Under the pieces are notes generated by a model, which was not told the origin of the DNA, made no database searches, and saw only the letters and a program-made list of their open reading frames with translations. From Rosa chinensis (taxonomy: Eukaryota > Streptophyta > Magnoliopsida > Rosales > Rosaceae): a DNA stretch of 64,000 nt. The position numbers and the translations under genes were made by a program. The DNA lies in assembly GCF_002994745.2 (NCBI RefSeq), contig NC_037094.1, forward strand, positions 12,833,001-12,897,000, given 5' to 3'. Below, piece by piece: positions 1 to 12,533 of this stretch; the stretch's first letter is position 1, and each line of letters opens with the position of its first letter.

Positions 1-4
1 TCAT

Positions 5-192
5 TGATAATAGGGGCCTCTTTATATAGAGGATTACAAACATAGAGATAGAGTTGTACATGGAAACATAATCGTACATTGATTGGATATCTCCTAAGAT
101 TCTCCGAGAATATCTCTAGTATAAACCCTATTTCAACTAGAGCAAGTAACCTCGAGTTTGGGCCAGACACATATTCTGGATTTACTTGAACA
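5..192 (-). repeat. 3' LTR of the copia remnant
   Basis: On the plus strand the segment starts TGATAATAGGGG and ends TTGAACA, so it has TG...CA ends. It abuts a polypurine tract complement at 193-201. It is about 188 bp and contains a TTTATATAGAGG box near position 20. The partner LTR is absent, so the boundary near position 5 is inferred. Confidence 0.6.
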
Positions 193-837
193 CTCCCCCT
201 TGTGTCACCCAAACGTGGTGCTCCTCTCGTTGCCTCATTAAAAACCTTGCCGAGTAACAAAAATCCAGTGGGACCAAAATAACCTCAGTCGAGGGAAAAA
301 AGAGCACAACACACCCTTCACGTTTCGAGACCATACATGTAGACACCTCCCCCTAATGTCTGCATCTCCCCTTGATGACTACGGTCTTTGGAGTTCTGAT
401 AACTTCCGCAAACGATGCTACCAACATGTTTCTCGAAAGTGGAATTTAGGCAATGACTTAGTGAGCAAGCCTGCCGCATTATCCTCAGATTGAACCTAGT
501 TCACTTTGATCTTAAGGAGAGTTTGTTGTTGCTGATTATACTTAGTGTGGTCGCTTTTGATATAGCCTTGCTTCAAAACAAGCAGCATTATCCTATATGC
601 TCATAGGCTCATATGCGGTAGACTAAAAACCACAATTGTTTCAAACATGCGTAATTATGGATCTAATTCATATACATTCACGAACCACTTTGTGAAAAGA
701 AATAATCTCGGCATTGTTCGATGATATAGCGACAAGGGTCTGTTCTATAGACCTCCAAGATATCACGGTTTTTACCCATGGTGAACACTTAACCAGTTTG
801 GGAATGACCTATGTATGGGTCAGAGAGATACCCAACA

Positions 838-1122
838 TCAGCAAAACCTTCTAAAACACATGTCGTTTTGGGATGGGGATAGTGGACGCAGGCCAGTGTT
901 GGCGGCGTTCCTGGTGTGTGATGGGTCCGAATCCATCATCTCTTTGTAGGGATAGAACAAAACCATATCAATCATACATCTCAAGTATCGAAAAATATCT
1001 TTTACACCAATCCAATGGCGTCGCGTTGGCGCAGAGCTATATCTAGCTAACAAGTTTATGGCAAATGAGATGTCCGGTCTTATGCATTGAGCTAAGTACA
1101 ATAATGCGCCTATTGTACTCAA
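838..1122 (-). pseudogene. copia RNase H/RT C-terminal fragment
   Basis: The minus-strand translation contains the copia signature GALLYLAQCIRPDISFAINL followed by an ARYSSAPTRRHW block, typical of the RT-to-RNase H connection in plant copia polyproteins. Only about 95 residues stay open. Further copia-like sequence continues outside the open frame with interruptions. It is a decayed part of the element covering positions 1-3081. Confidence 0.8.
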
Positions 1123-1780
1123 GTAATTAAGGCACTTCTGCCTCTAGCATATCTTCATTATCATCCTTTCAATGAAGATGATCATTTTCAGGATCAAGAC
1201 TACCGACGATCATGGGGATGCTTGAAGGCTTGACCTTGTCAAAATGCCTAAGCATCTATCGACAGGATGCTCAAGTTCCAAACCGAGGCATAATCATGTT
1301 TTCCCATAATCCTTCATCTCAAAATCGGATTTCAAGTGTTCAGTGGTTTCCCTTAACTCTTTAAGGGCTTCTAATGTAGATCATGCCCAACATGAACCGC
1401 GATAGAATTAGAAACTTGTTATGGAAACGCGTGGGCATATCCCTTTCCAATCAAGTAGTCACTTTAGTAAGCGTTCCAACCTTATTGTAAACGCGCTCCG
1501 TGGTCAAGAGCCACTTGACTTGGGTAAATGAAGTTCACCATGAACCTTCATATATATTCCATATCTAGATCCCGATTGAGATATGTAATAACCACATTTG
1601 TAAGCTGCATGATCAATTATTTGGAAACTACCAAACTAACAAGGTAGTGGAGTGCAATGACATCCATTATGAGAGAATATGTCTCATCGTAGTAGATTCC
1701 ATAGCGTTTTGTGAGAAGCCTTGCGCCATAAGGCGAGATTGCCATCTCTTTTTCTTATTAAGCTTTCTAATGAAGATCCA

Positions 1781-1963
1781 TTAGTCAATAGGTTTTATGT
1801 TAGGAGGTGTTGGCATCACTGGCTCAAAAACCTTCCTCTTCATTAGAGAATTCAACTTAACCTGAATCGCATCTTTCCATTTATGCCAAATCTCTCTACG
1901 TTGGCATCCATTCATCAATGGAGTGTGGTTTGATATCATCGGACTCAACAAACTCATGTGCAA
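1781..1963 (-). pseudogene. copia reverse transcriptase N-terminal fragment
   Basis: The minus-strand frame includes HKWKDAIQVKLNSLMKRKVF followed by EPVMPTPPNIKPI. This corresponds to the start of copia RT, where a W-K-A-x(2)-E-L-N-S-L block precedes the fingers domain. The frame is about 60 codons and then broken, so no active RT can be made. Confidence 0.75.
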
Positions 1964-2572
1964 CGAAGTGCGTGACTACATCATCAATTATGATGGAGTT
2001 TCTATCCCACGTCTCATGTACACTAGTATAATTTTCATAGAGCTCTATATTCTCAGGAATAGGTTATGACGTTGAGGCGTCCCCCAATGATAACCATAAC
2101 CTGAAAGATTCTCATGAGACGGATTTTGAGTGTCAATGATCCAAGGATAAGGTTGTGCCAAAGCATCATTCGAACCCACGGGCCTCTCATGCATCCTAGC
2201 TGGGGCCATGACCTGTAATGCCAGAATATCACTCTCATTGGCGTTGGCGCTATGCCTACCTCTGTGTAGGGTGGCGCTACATCCTCTCGTAGGGACGTCC
2301 TTCCTTACAGGCATGTTTGTAGCATATTTGTGTGATCTCGTCACTTTAATAAGGATCAAGATGAGACATAGTGGGGACAGGCCACGACAATTCCTGTCGT
2401 TTCTGCTGAACATCCGTGTTCTTATCTCCCCCTAACGACTGGAAGATTGTCTCATCAAAGTGACAACCCACAAATCTAGCGGTAAGGAGATCACCTTGCA
2501 TGGGCATTAAGTGTCGGACGATTGTTGGAGTCTCAAATCCAACGTAGTTTCCCATTAGTCTGTACAGACCCA

Positions 2573-3075
2573 TCATAGAACACTGTGGCGGCGCAATTGG
2601 CACATAAATGACACACTCAAAGATGCGTAAGTACGATACTTGTACCCGGTCACTAGCTGTAATGCAGAGGTAGATTGAGTGACAGTAGGTCGTAGACGAA
2701 TTAGCATAGCTGCATAAGATATTGCATCACCCCAAGCGGATATAAGGAGATTGGTGCGCATTACCAATGTCCGGACTACCATCGTAGACATTTTCGTGAG
2801 ACCATTTGGGTGTGTTCATGGGAATGTGATGTCCAACATCAGTCCCAATGCAATAACCATAGAAAGTCTTCGATGTAAACTCGCTAGCATCGTCAAGTCC
2901 AATTGACGGAATATGATGATCCGGGGAGTGAGCCCGTTGTCATATGATATTTGCCAGGAGTGTAGCATAAGCAGCATTACAAGTGGACAATGGCAAAACA
3001 CGTGACCAGCATGTTTGAGTATCAACCAATATCATGAGATATTTAAACGTCCGCAAGTTGGTTGAATCAGTCCAT
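2573..3075 (-). pseudogene. copia integrase fragment
   Basis: Minus-strand frames give pieces of a copia integrase. A block with RTLVMRTNLLISAWGDAISY and LRPTVTQSTSALQLVTGYKY corresponds to the conserved region following the catalytic core. Shifted pieces upstream correspond to the core region. Several frameshifts and a stop interrupt it. The upstream end is lost at the junction with the next repeat near 3081. Confidence 0.75.
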
Positions 3076-3081
3076 AGAATC

Positions 3082-4450
3082 TGACATGACCCACCCTTGG
3101 ATTTCACCCTGAAATTCGAAGTGGCCCTGCGGGGTCCACCTTAGAAGAAATTTTTCCAAAAATTTGGCAGAACTTCCCCTAAAATGGACTACCCAAAACC
3201 TGTAGAAATGAAATTTACACTTCTAAATCACCCATCCTTATTCTCCTGGAGCCACCTTGCCCCCCAAATCACAGCGTCGTCCAATTCACATAACACAAAA
3301 CGCAACTTGAATAACATTAATCCCACAGGTAATCAAAGCAATTCTAATAGAAAGGTAAACAAGGAAAACCTAATTCAAAGGAAAACGCGGAAGCCATGCT
3401 GTTGACTATGCCTCAACTCCATGTACGCCCGACCTCAACTAATTTCACCTGTAAACTGGGCATTTGAAACCGAAGGGCCCAGGGGAAAAGTATTGAAAAC
3501 ACGTCAGCGTGAGTGGACAAAAATAAACAACTAAATAAATAATTTAAAAGAAATGAAGTTGTATTACTTTCCCAGGGATTTAAATTCATAAAACTTCGAT
3601 GCATGCAACATTTATAAAATGTATGTCGTTAAAACTCGGAGTCTCATGAAAACATACCAGTCCCCGCTGGTTAAGAGAATCGTACTAGCCCCGCTAGTCA
3701 AGTAGCAAATAAAAGGAAACGGGGAAGAAATGTCACCATACGGGTAGGGTAAAGGAACCCCTAACCTCGACTGCCACCCACACATAGATTGTGTGAGGAG
3801 GAGACTAATAACCTCAACTACCACTCGCGTGAGGAGGAGAATAAATCATCTCGACTGCCACTCACAAACACAAAGTAAGTGAGGAGAAGACACAATCCGA
3901 ACGACCCAAGTATGGTGAGGAAAACAATCGAAAACCAATAAATCCATAAAGCTTCCTCAATATCTCAAGAGAAAAAGGTATATTCCAATGACGTGGCCCC
4001 GCATGCCTAAATATTCTCGAAATCATAACAATTAGGCGAGATCAAATTATAAATCGCAGTTCATAAACAAAACCGAATCAAGAATCATCAATAAGGCATT
4101 CCCAATGCCAAAACTGAAAGTCGATAAATAAACAAGAAATATAATTCCATCGAAATCTCATTTCAAAAACTCTTTCAGAAATCTCAAATCGACGAATGAA
4201 AATAAATATGAAATTCCGGAAATCACCTCGGAAAAATAATTCGTCGAAAATCAACATAAATTATAAATTCGAATCCGAGCATAGCAAATTAATATCCGCA
4301 AGTCATAACCAAGATAAATCTTAATCAAATTCCAAAATCAATTCATATGCTTGAAAAGTAATATGTTAATTAAATAAAGCAGTAATTCAAGAAAATAAAC
4401 GCATGCATCATTATTTAAAATAAAAATCCACTCACAGTACTATACAGGCG
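3082..4450 (-). repeat. Ty3/gypsy-type LTR, probably solo, minus orientation
   Basis: A repeat begins sharply at the copia junction with TGACATGACCCACCC and continues with AT-rich non-coding sequence to about 4450. The start resembles the inverted end of plant gypsy LTRs. No gag-pol coding is present. I could not find the right boundary or a matching five-base duplication of the left flank (GAATC), so the end is approximate and the LTR may be truncated. Confidence 0.5.
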
Positions 4451-5820
4451 ACCACGCATAAAGTTTTTCCCTAATTGCTATGGCACATTTGTTCTTCTGC
4501 TCTTCCTTTTTCGTTTTTCTCTTTCTTTTGCCGTTTGTTCTTCTGCTATTCTTGTTCTTTTTTTGTTTTGATTGTTTACGGTTCTAATACAAACAATATT
4601 CAATTCTTTTTTTATTTCATAAAGCAAAGTGTAATCCAATTATAATTTTATATTAGAAATATATAATGCTACTTCATTATCCACATCATTTGGTGTTGTA
4701 TTGACATCATTCAAGCAACGAATCCAGACTATTGAATATTTAAAAATTTAATTACTTACAGGGTCTTGATCCAGACCCTGTAAATTGTTATCTATTATTG
4801 TAAGATGAAATTGCCTAATTTTTCATTTACTTCTAAAAAAAAAATATTGTGAACGTTGACGTAGAACTGTTAACGATAAACTGTTGTAGAACTGAAACCC
4901 AAAAAGTCATGCGTAATAGCCTCGACACCCAATTAATGATATGAGTGGACTCATTGTTATCACGTTAACATCTTTCAATTCACGCATTGAATGTTCAACA
5001 AAAGCTTATTTGGAATGTTAAATTTCAGATTAATATTGGTCCAACATTGTGATGTGAACATGTCAAAGCCATCCCAGAATACCAACTAGATCGGATTTGA
5101 TCTTGTCAAATGGTTCGTTCTTGTTTTTATTAACTTAGTTAAATTTGGAACATTCTTCACGGTTGTAGTTTCGATGAAATGGAGGAGCCGAGGAGGAATT
5201 GAAAAGATTGGGATTGGTAAACTGTGAACCGAACACGAAGTAAACGAAGAGAATCCATCACACTCCATGTCCATTCGAAATAAATTCAATGCCTTCACAT
5301 TTTGATGATGCATGCAAACGTTTTTGCTTATCTGAAACTTGACTTCTTCAATGCCACCCCAATAAATTAAACTAGTATATAATTATATGAAGCCGATGAC
5401 ATTCGCCAAGATTCCACCGTCCCATGCCGTGAGGTCCACCATTCGATCAAAGAAATCTTTAGGCATGTGTAGGGTACAATAACTCGACAATTATGAATCA
5501 CTTGATTTTATATCACAAAGTTAACTACACCATGTGTAGTAATTACAAAAGCTAACTACATAATCGGGTTACCGCATGTTTGCAAAATGTTAGTACGTTA
5601 TGCAGATTGAGAATTTAGAGTTGGTATACTATTTGAATTAAAGGAATAACATTATATAGCGTGAGCAATTTAAAACAATATCATTAGTTCATTACTAATT
5701 TCAAAAATCATTTAACTATTATACTATTTCCGATCATTAAATTACATTTCATTACGGTGCAACAGAGAAATTAGGGTGCGCGAAGATTATCTAATGAAGA
5801 CATGTTGTGAGCCTAGCTAA
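4451..5820. other. AT-rich non-coding stretch upstream of copy 1
   Basis: I see no convincing gene. The first 150 bases are T/C-rich. At 4756-4783 there is a perfect 11-bp stem separated by a 6-base loop (arm TTACAGGGTCT). The remaining sequence is AT-rich and probably holds the distal promoter of the first RING-H2 gene. Short open frames here have no recognisable domain. Confidence 0.5.
4756..4783. repeat. perfect inverted repeat (hairpin)
   Basis: TTACAGGGTCT is followed by a 6-base loop and its exact reverse complement AGACCCTGTAA. It may be the remnant tip of a fold-back MITE. It is not next to a gene end, so a terminator role is unlikely. Confidence 0.6.
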
Positions 5821-5830
5821 TGGATCACAT

Positions 5831-5836
5831 GGTCAA
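5831..5836 (-). promoter_or_regulatory. W-box-like site (TTGACC on minus strand)
   Basis: The plus strand reads GGTCAA, the complement of TTGACC. This is a core WRKY-binding W-box, about 140 bp upstream of the likely start of copy 1. ATL-type RING-H2 genes are often defence-induced, so a W-box fits. A single hexamer can also occur by chance. Confidence 0.3.
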
Positions 5837-5868
5837 CACTTGTCACCATAGGTCACTGTTGTATGCAA

Positions 5869-5877
5869 GAATATAAG
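5869..5877 (+). promoter_or_regulatory. putative TATA box of copy 1
   Basis: GAATATAAG lies about 100 bases upstream of the ATG at 5976 and just before the upstream ATG at 5895. Position and composition suit a plant TATA element. Confidence 0.4.
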
Positions 5878-5975
5878 GCCAATTATAAACCTCCATGCCT
5901 CTCTCACTAGCTAGACAGTCTTCACAGACAGGTAGCTTAGCTCTTCAACTCCACCGTACCCTCTCCTTATTCCAT

Positions 5976-8559
5976 ATGCCTCCATTACACATCTTCTTCT
6001 CCTTCTCACTCTTCTTCCTCTTTCCTCAAATAGCGAGGGCAGCTTCGGCCGACTGCTCCATATCAAGCTGCCCTAACGGCCCACCGGTCCGATTCCCTTT
6101 CCGGCTCAGACGCAAGCAGCGCCTTTTTTGTGGCTATCGAGGGTTCGACCTCTCATGCAACAACCAGACCCTACTCACCACGCTCACCCTCCCCGGCTCC
6201 GGAGCCTTCCTCGTCCAGCGCATCGATTACAAGTCTCAAAAGCTGTGGATCAACGACCCCAACTCCTGCCTCCCCAAAAGGCTCCTATCCCACCCCTTCA
6301 GCTTCTACGACACTCCTTTCAGTGTCGTTGGCGGTTCCAAGAACTACACCTTCCTCAACTGCTCGTCGTCTCAGACGACGTCAACGTTACCGGCCACCGC
6401 CACGAGTATTTCTTGCCTCAGCGGTGGGGGTACATGGTCTATGCTGTTCCCTCGAGTGCATACTATGCTTCTGCACCGGCAGCGGCACCGTCATCTTCGG
6501 CGTCACCGGAACTATGTTCGGTGATTTCGACTGCTTTGGTTCCGAGAGAAGTGACGTATGAGTGGGAAGTAAATATGGCTGGGGAGGTTACCCGCGGCGG
6601 TGTTGCCGTGACGTGGTCGCAACCGGATTGTAGTGATTGTGAAGCCAGGGGTAAAAATTGTGGGTTCGACACAGATACAGGGCAGATCATGTGCTATGAC
6701 CGCAAGAAAAGCCATGGTAGGTTATTTTCTAACTCTGATTTTACGATGTTGGCTACTCCCACTTTCAATTACCTAAACTTCAATCTATTGCCTAGGATTC
6801 ATATATTACTTTTGTCAAAAATTAGCCAAACCAAACATTTCACACAGCTTATGACTGTGATTTTGCATGCTATTTTTCATAATCAAATAAAAAATCAAAC
6901 AATATTAGTTTAATCGAGGTAGATGTTCGGGCCGTCTCCCTAGTGTACATAAATAGTTACGTATGATTTTCTTAAAAGCTAAACTTTTTGAGTATTTATT
7001 TGATCTTAGTTGTATTAATAGTTGGGGGAGAATTCAAATAATTTCCATTAGTAGTTATGTAACTGTTTTCTTTTTATGTCCTTTTAAGACGTATTATGGC
7101 CACGTATTATGCTAGAAGGAAACTTTTCTTTTTTGAGAATATGCTAGAAGGAAACTTAATTGATGCAACGTTGGCACCGTTTTCGATCCGCACAGTGTTT
7201 CACAGTTTTACACACTGGTCTAGAAGTCCAAATTCCACCTGAGTTGAATGACCCTCGAGAGAAAGATCAACATTGATTGTTGATTTAAGTAACTCATTAG
7301 ACAAATTATTATTGTTCAATACATTAATTGTTAAGTCAATAATGCTCGCCAGAGGATTCATGTTGCATGTCTGTCCCTCCTTCATACCAAGAGTTCAATT
7401 TGGTGAGATCTCTTTCGAATTCCTCGATCCCTCGTCACCAAGGCTACTGTGTGGCACTGAAATCAAGCTAATGGACACGGCATGGCGGTTTCAATTGATC
7501 TGGTCCATGTCCTCATCTTCATAGTCAACCCAGAAAATTAATGAGGGGTTGCTCAAACGCGGAGCTTTGACTGAAAGTTCCATGCTTACCACTATAGTAA
7601 TTAAATAAGTCCCCCTAAACATATCACGTTACTTGACGTTGACGTTGACATCACTTTTTCCATTAGAAATTATTTTATACATCGACGGTGTAAATAACTC
7701 AACACTTATAAGATGATCTCAACTCTTGATATTTATAATTAATATTTTTATTAATAACCTAAGAGTGTATTTAATATAATTTAACTATCTATTTATGTCG
7801 GTGCACTGAATCCTCCCCCTTTTTCGATTCAATATCCTAGCTAGCATCATGTAATTAGATACCATATTTACGGATCACATTCTCTTCTAACTTACTGGTA
7901 TATATAAAGAATACGATTGATATTCATGCTTTCGGAAAGTTATTTTACCTTAAATTCTAATATTTCCTTAAGCTTTTATACGTATAAAGGGTATAAAATA
8001 ACCCTTTACTTTAAAACTAATGGAAGTTTTTATTCGATTTTGATGTCAATTACATTTTGACATTTTCAATATTCTTCAACTCTCAGTTCTCCCAAGAGGT
8101 GCAAAATACGGCATAATCATAGGTGTGGGAATACCAGGGCTCTTATTCATCATTGCTATCGCAAATTACATCTACAGCAGGTTTTTTGGTCGCCGCCACC
8201 AGCCAAGCACAGATGACCTCTCCACCTCCACTGCTCTGCAATCCACCAACATCGTGGTGGGCCTTGACGCCCCAACCATTGAGTCATACCCCAAGACTTT
8301 GCTGGGGGAGAGTCGGAGATTGCCCAGGGCCAACGACAACACATGCTCAATTTGTCTGGGCGAGTACCAACCCAAAGAAGCACTGAGGACCATACCGGAA
8401 TGCAACCACTACTTCCATGCTAATTGCATAGACGAATGGCTCAAACTGAATGCCACGTGCCCAGTATGCCGGAAGTCACCGGAGGGGTCATCTCATATCA
8501 CCCCTTCTTCTTCAGTGTCCTCATCAACATCGTCTTCTTTAGCCTCAGTAGTGCAATAG
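5976..8559 (+). CDS. RING-H2 finger ATL21/22-like membrane protein, copy 1 (apparent frameshift in exon 1)
   Basis: Predicted membrane-anchored E3 ubiquitin ligase. Exon 1 is 5976-6716 and exon 2 is 8087-8559, joined at a phase-1 GT-AG intron as in the other copies. The ATG at 5976 is preferred over the in-frame ATG at 5895 because a signal peptide (PPLHIFFSFSLFFLFPQIARA) begins there. The ectodomain shows GUB_WAK_bind motifs: GPPVRFPFRL, CGYRGFDLSCNN and INDPNSCLPKR. Within a G run at about 6423-6429 the frame shifts: SCLSGG is in one frame and YMVYAVP in the next, consistent with one missing base. Exon 2 gives a transmembrane segment, the ATL motif around GLDAPTIESYPKT, and a complete RING-H2 (CSIC, CNHYFH, NC, CPVC). 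Corrected length is about 404 aa. The shift may be real or an assembly error. The intron (6717-8086) is much longer than in its siblings. Confidence 0.75.
6717..8086 (+). other. enlarged intron of copy 1
   Basis: The donor follows CAT-G and the acceptor is CTCTCAG. At 1370 bp it is 2 to 10 times longer than the same intron in copies 2, 4 and 5. It is AT-rich. A block TATGCTAGAAGGAAACTT occurs twice, near 7107 and 7141. I see no convincing nested gene. Confidence 0.6.
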
Positions 8560-9554
8560 ACTTTCTATGTCTTTTGGTTTCTTATTTGTTTGTATGCCTT
8601 ATTTTTTGGCCATTGTTTATAATCAAGGTATGCTTGTTTTTTTTTTCTTTGAACAAGAAGGTATGCTTGTTATTAGATTGATGCATGTTTATAATACATA
8701 TATATATGGGATTGACGGATATAGATTGATTTACGTATATATCTGGTATATGGTGCACGTATAATCAAGCTCTGATTTTTACCTAAAAATTAATTTACGC
8801 ATCACACCAACAATTTAAAGTTTTCTAGCAGTAATTAATTATATATTGAAGGGTTTTCACCTTGGCCTGAGCCTAAGCCCTCGAATATTGAAGGTCTTGC
8901 ACACTGGCCTTCTGATATTAAAGGTTGGCACTGTAGGACAATTGACATTGAATATTGGCACACCGGACAGAACTCATCTGCAACTTGTATCCAAGTTAGT
9001 GGATGCCAAATGTGTTTATGCTAGCAAGTATTCCAATTTTTAAAGCAGGATCCAAGTTAATTTCTTTCAAACACAACTTCCACAATGGATGAGTTCTAAA
9101 AGGGATCCACTATATCATGATGATTTGCTTAGAATGAGCCATACATATGTATACGCAGCGCAGGATTCAATATAAGTTCTCCCTAGGTTGGACTAAAATT
9201 AAGAGACGGCGCATTAGTTCTTGCTCAATAAGGATTCTTAATTTCTTATATAGCTCTCCGATAAATTCAATATATAAGGTTATGCCCGTTACTTGGTTCC
9301 AAAAATTCGGAGAAAGTGATGGCGATTACTTGTTGTTTTATCAGGTCTAGCGTTTATGCCTTTTAATTAATTAAACCGGTGAAGCACCACCGGTTGCGGT
9401 AAATCAACCTCAACCCTAATCCGGATCCCACCAGCATCGAATTCAGCGGAGAAAGTGATGGCGTTTAATTTCTTGTTTTATTGGCTTGGTCTTAGTAGGC
9501 TGTCATTAGTACGTTGGCCGAGTAATTTATTTTCCATCCCCCCAATAGCTCCTT
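8560..9554. other. spacer between copies 1 and 2
   Basis: Presumably the 3' UTR of copy 1 and the promoter of copy 2. Around 8850-8985 a degenerate motif built on ATATTGAAGGT / GCACACTGG recurs. No coding sequence is supported. Confidence 0.5.
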
Positions 9555-10909
9555 ATGGCTTGCTTGGAAATCTTCACCTTCTTATTCTTCTTCTCCTTCC
9601 TTCCTCATCTAGCATCCACCACCTGCCGCGGTAAATGCAGTTCCGACGGCCCAACTGTTCGATTCCCATTCTGGCTAAGAGATCACCACTCCTCGCATTG
9701 CGGGTGGTTAGGGTTTAATCTCTCATGCAACAACCAAAAGCAAACCATTCTTACTTTCCCATCTTCCGGGGATTTCATCGTCGACAACATTAATTACTTG
9801 GACCAAATCCTAACGATCAAAGACCCCAATAACTGCCTCATCAAGCGGTTCCTTGATGATGAAATGGATCTCTTGCCTTTACCTTTCTCCTACCTTCATG
9901 ACTTTGCAAACTACACATTCTTCAATTGCTCGCCCAAAGCAAAACAACTAGATTGGTATCCAACCCTCTCTTGCCTCAGCAGTGACAACTACAAGGTCAC
10001 TGCTGTGCCAACGACTCATTTACTTCATGCTGTCCCTGTTACTACTCCTCCATCGACGTCATCGCCGCAGGCTCCATCACCGTCTGATCCTTGCTCTGTG
10101 ATTTCAACAGATATGATTCCAATAGAACAGAAGAATTATCATCCAGAACCATCAAATCCATCTGAGTGGGAGGACATTAACTTTCGTGTTCAGCTGCGGT
10201 GGGACGAGCCTGATTGTCGTTTTTGTGAGTCAGCTAATAAAGCTTGTGGGATTGTTCAGATGGGTATACAGGGCCCGGAAGTCGGGTGCCAAAATGGTAT
10301 GTCAACTTCATAATGGCATTAATGAGTTATATATATAGCGTCTTGTTCCTTACAAGATCATGAGACAATCCTTTCAAGTATCCCACCGTATTCCTTTATT
10401 GATATGAAAATAATGTTTGTAATATATAGATTTCAATGTTTTTATGCAAAGCCATGATCTAGGAAATTAATGTTGCAATTTCAGGCTCTTCAAGAGCTGC
10501 AAAGATTGCCACAGTGATAGGGGTGGTAATGTCAGGGATATTGTGGTTGGTTGGGCTTGCATTGAGACTGACAAGGAATGATAGTCGTGAACAATCTACC
10601 GCAGAGTTGTCGATTTTACCTATTGATGAACAACTTCCGGTGGGCGTAATGGGGGGCCTTGATCATGCAACGATCGATTCATATCCAAAGACTCAACTCG
10701 GTGAGAGTCGGGAATTGCCCTACTCCGGTGACAACACCTGCCCAATATGTTTAGGAGAGTATCAGGCCAAGGAAACAATAAGGACTATACCCGAATGCAA
10801 CCATTATTTCCATGCTAATTGTGTAGACAAGTGGCTTACAAGGAACCCAACTTGCCCACTTTGTCGAAATCCACCGGAGGGAGGACGAGATAAGCCATTG
10901 ATAAATTGA
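9555..10909 (+). CDS. RING-H2 finger ATL21/22-like membrane protein, copy 2 (intact)
   Basis: Predicted receptor-like E3 ubiquitin ligase. Exon 1 is 9555-10296 and exon 2 is 10485-10909 with a phase-1 GT-AG intron of 188 bp. It encodes 388 aa. Residues 1-21 form a signal peptide (MACLEIFTFLFFFSFLPHLA). Residues 23 to about 95 match GUB_WAK_bind, with GPTVRFPFWL, CGWLGFNLSCNN and ILTFPSSGDFIV. A cysteine-rich WAK-associated part follows, with SCLSSDNYKVTAVP, DPCSVIST and WDEPDCRFCES. A transmembrane helix lies at about 255-274. The ATL block ATIDSYPKTQLGE follows, then RING-H2 zinc ligands C333, C336, C352, H354, H357, C360, C371 and C374, all present. The family ubiquitinates targets at membranes; ligand and substrate are unknown here. 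The start is the only ATG that opens directly on the signal peptide. Confidence 0.9.
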
Positions 10910-11525
10910 GAACATCATTTTTCTGCATCCTTCAATAATGCACTTCAACATTCAACAGTGTTTTGTCTTAAACTTTGAAGGTATAGACTGTATCGTAGAT
11001 AAGTATAGTCCTTGTACAAAAAGGAAAAGAATTAAAACATTTTTATCGCAGTACTAGTAGTGGAAAATCCATTAACTTTTCTCAAATAATGTTTCTAAAC
11101 TATTTAAGACTAGAGGTGGGTTCTTCGTTCTTACACCACCATATTTAGCCTCTAATTCTAGCTTGTTTAAGGCCTTGTATATAGTCTGGATGAGGCATTT
11201 TTCCGAGCAGTTTAAGGCCTTGTATAACAAGACTTAATATATAGCCTAGAGGTGACTCTAGTTCTGCAACATCATCTGTGAATATATACACGAATAATCC
11301 CACAAATAAGTTGGAGATTATAGAGTTGTTTTCTAAAGTATATTATCCAATCAAAATTTGCAATCGTGTTTGTTTGTTTTTGTTTTGCTTCATTTAAATT
11401 CACTTATTTCTATAAGCTTTGGAGCATGAGGAAATAGTGTGAATGAATGGACACCGACCACACCATGTGCTCCATGAATCCAATAACCAATTTCTTATGA
11501 ATTTTGAGTTGAAAGTTTTATATTA
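10910..11525. other. non-coding spacer after copy 2
   Basis: 3' UTR and AT-rich spacer. Around 11110-11260 a phrase related to TTTAAGGCCTTGTATA occurs twice. Otherwise I see nothing recognisable. Confidence 0.5.
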
Positions 11526-11530
11526 CATTA

Positions 11531-12133
11531 TGTTGGTGAAATTACAATAATAATTATAATTTCTATATGAGAAACTCGTTGACAATAGGCCGAGGCGCGG
11601 GTATCTCGCTCTCTTTAAGGAGATTCAAGCCCTCTGCGGAATAATGCCGGTGCACCAGAAATCTCTTGACTTGTCCCCTCCTGGATACAACAGCCCAACA
11701 ACAAGTTGTGTGGCTCACACCAATCTACACAAATTGGAGGAACCCAAAACTCCACCAAAAGAACACCTTTTTTTGGCCAAAAAACATACAAGACACTTTG
11801 GGGGATTTTGGAAAGAAAGTTGATGGGTGAATAGTAGTGTCTCGTAATAGTATTACGTAAAAGCAATGATCTCTTTGAGCATGCAACAAATGGTGCTATT
11901 TATAGGCTCTTAGGACACTCCCTACCATTAATATTTAATAGGGTAGTAACCAAAAACCATATGTTACAAGAATTAAAACCCAAAATAAATCAAAATAAAA
12001 CACCATGAGTTACAAAATAAAATTCAAAATAAATTCTGAATTTAAACACACAAATAAATTCATATTTTAAACACAAAATAAATTCACCCAAATTTAATTT
12101 CAATAATAAATAAAATATTAAAATGTAACAACA
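11531..12133. mobile_element. solo LTR, 603 bp, TSD CATTA
   Basis: It starts TGTTGGTGAAATT and ends GTAACAACA. It is flanked by identical 5-base duplications CATTA at 11526-11530 and 12134-12138. TG...CA ends plus a 5-bp TSD define a single LTR left by recombination of a retrotransposon. No internal domain is present, and the superfamily is not decidable from this sequence alone. Confidence 0.85.
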
Positions 12134-12263
12134 CATTATCATGTCTGAATAAGCCCATACACAAACAATTTCCCGACTTATGTGTGTACAAATAATCCTA
12201 TATACTGATATACATAGGGTCAGTTGTATGGCTGTGCTTATAAGATAAATGGACTTATGCTAT

Positions 12264-12491
12264 AAGGGAAGTTCTATTCATACGTCTAAAATTGGTATTT
12301 GGACCTCCCTACTTAATAGACCTCCAACTTACTTTTACAAATAATCAATTTGGTATCTATACCTCCCTAATTTTCCCATAATGCCTACCGTCCAATAAAA
12401 TAATGAATTTTTTTTTTTAAGGTTTTATTCATACCTCTAAAATCGGTAGTTTGACATTTTTCAATTTTTGAAGATTTCACAATCTGCAGCT

Positions 12492-12533
<42 letters not shown>

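Larger units (their letters stand above)
1..3081 (-). mobile_element. Ty1/copia LTR retrotransposon remnant, minus strand
   Basis: Reading the minus strand from right to left, the fragment has integrase, reverse transcriptase, RNase H, a purine tract and an LTR, which is the copia order. The LTR is about 5-192 and ends TTGAACA on the plus strand. It is followed at 193-201 by CTCCCCCTT, the complement of a polypurine tract. The coding region is full of stops and frameshifts. The integrase end is cut at about 3081 where a different repeat begins, so gag, primer site and 5' LTR are missing. It is dead and probably only a source of repeat-derived RNA. Confidence 0.85.

Noticed and set aside
5895..5975. 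Upstream ATG of copy 1 as the start codon
   Set aside because: The 27 residues before the second Met are not signal-like and have no counterpart in siblings. The Met at 5976 opens directly on a signal peptide.
6128..6561. Long alternative frames (143 and 261 codons) over exon 1 of copy 1
   Set aside because: They are mostly shadows of the GUB_WAK reading frame. Only the part after about 6428 of the 261-codon frame is real, as the shifted continuation of exon 1.
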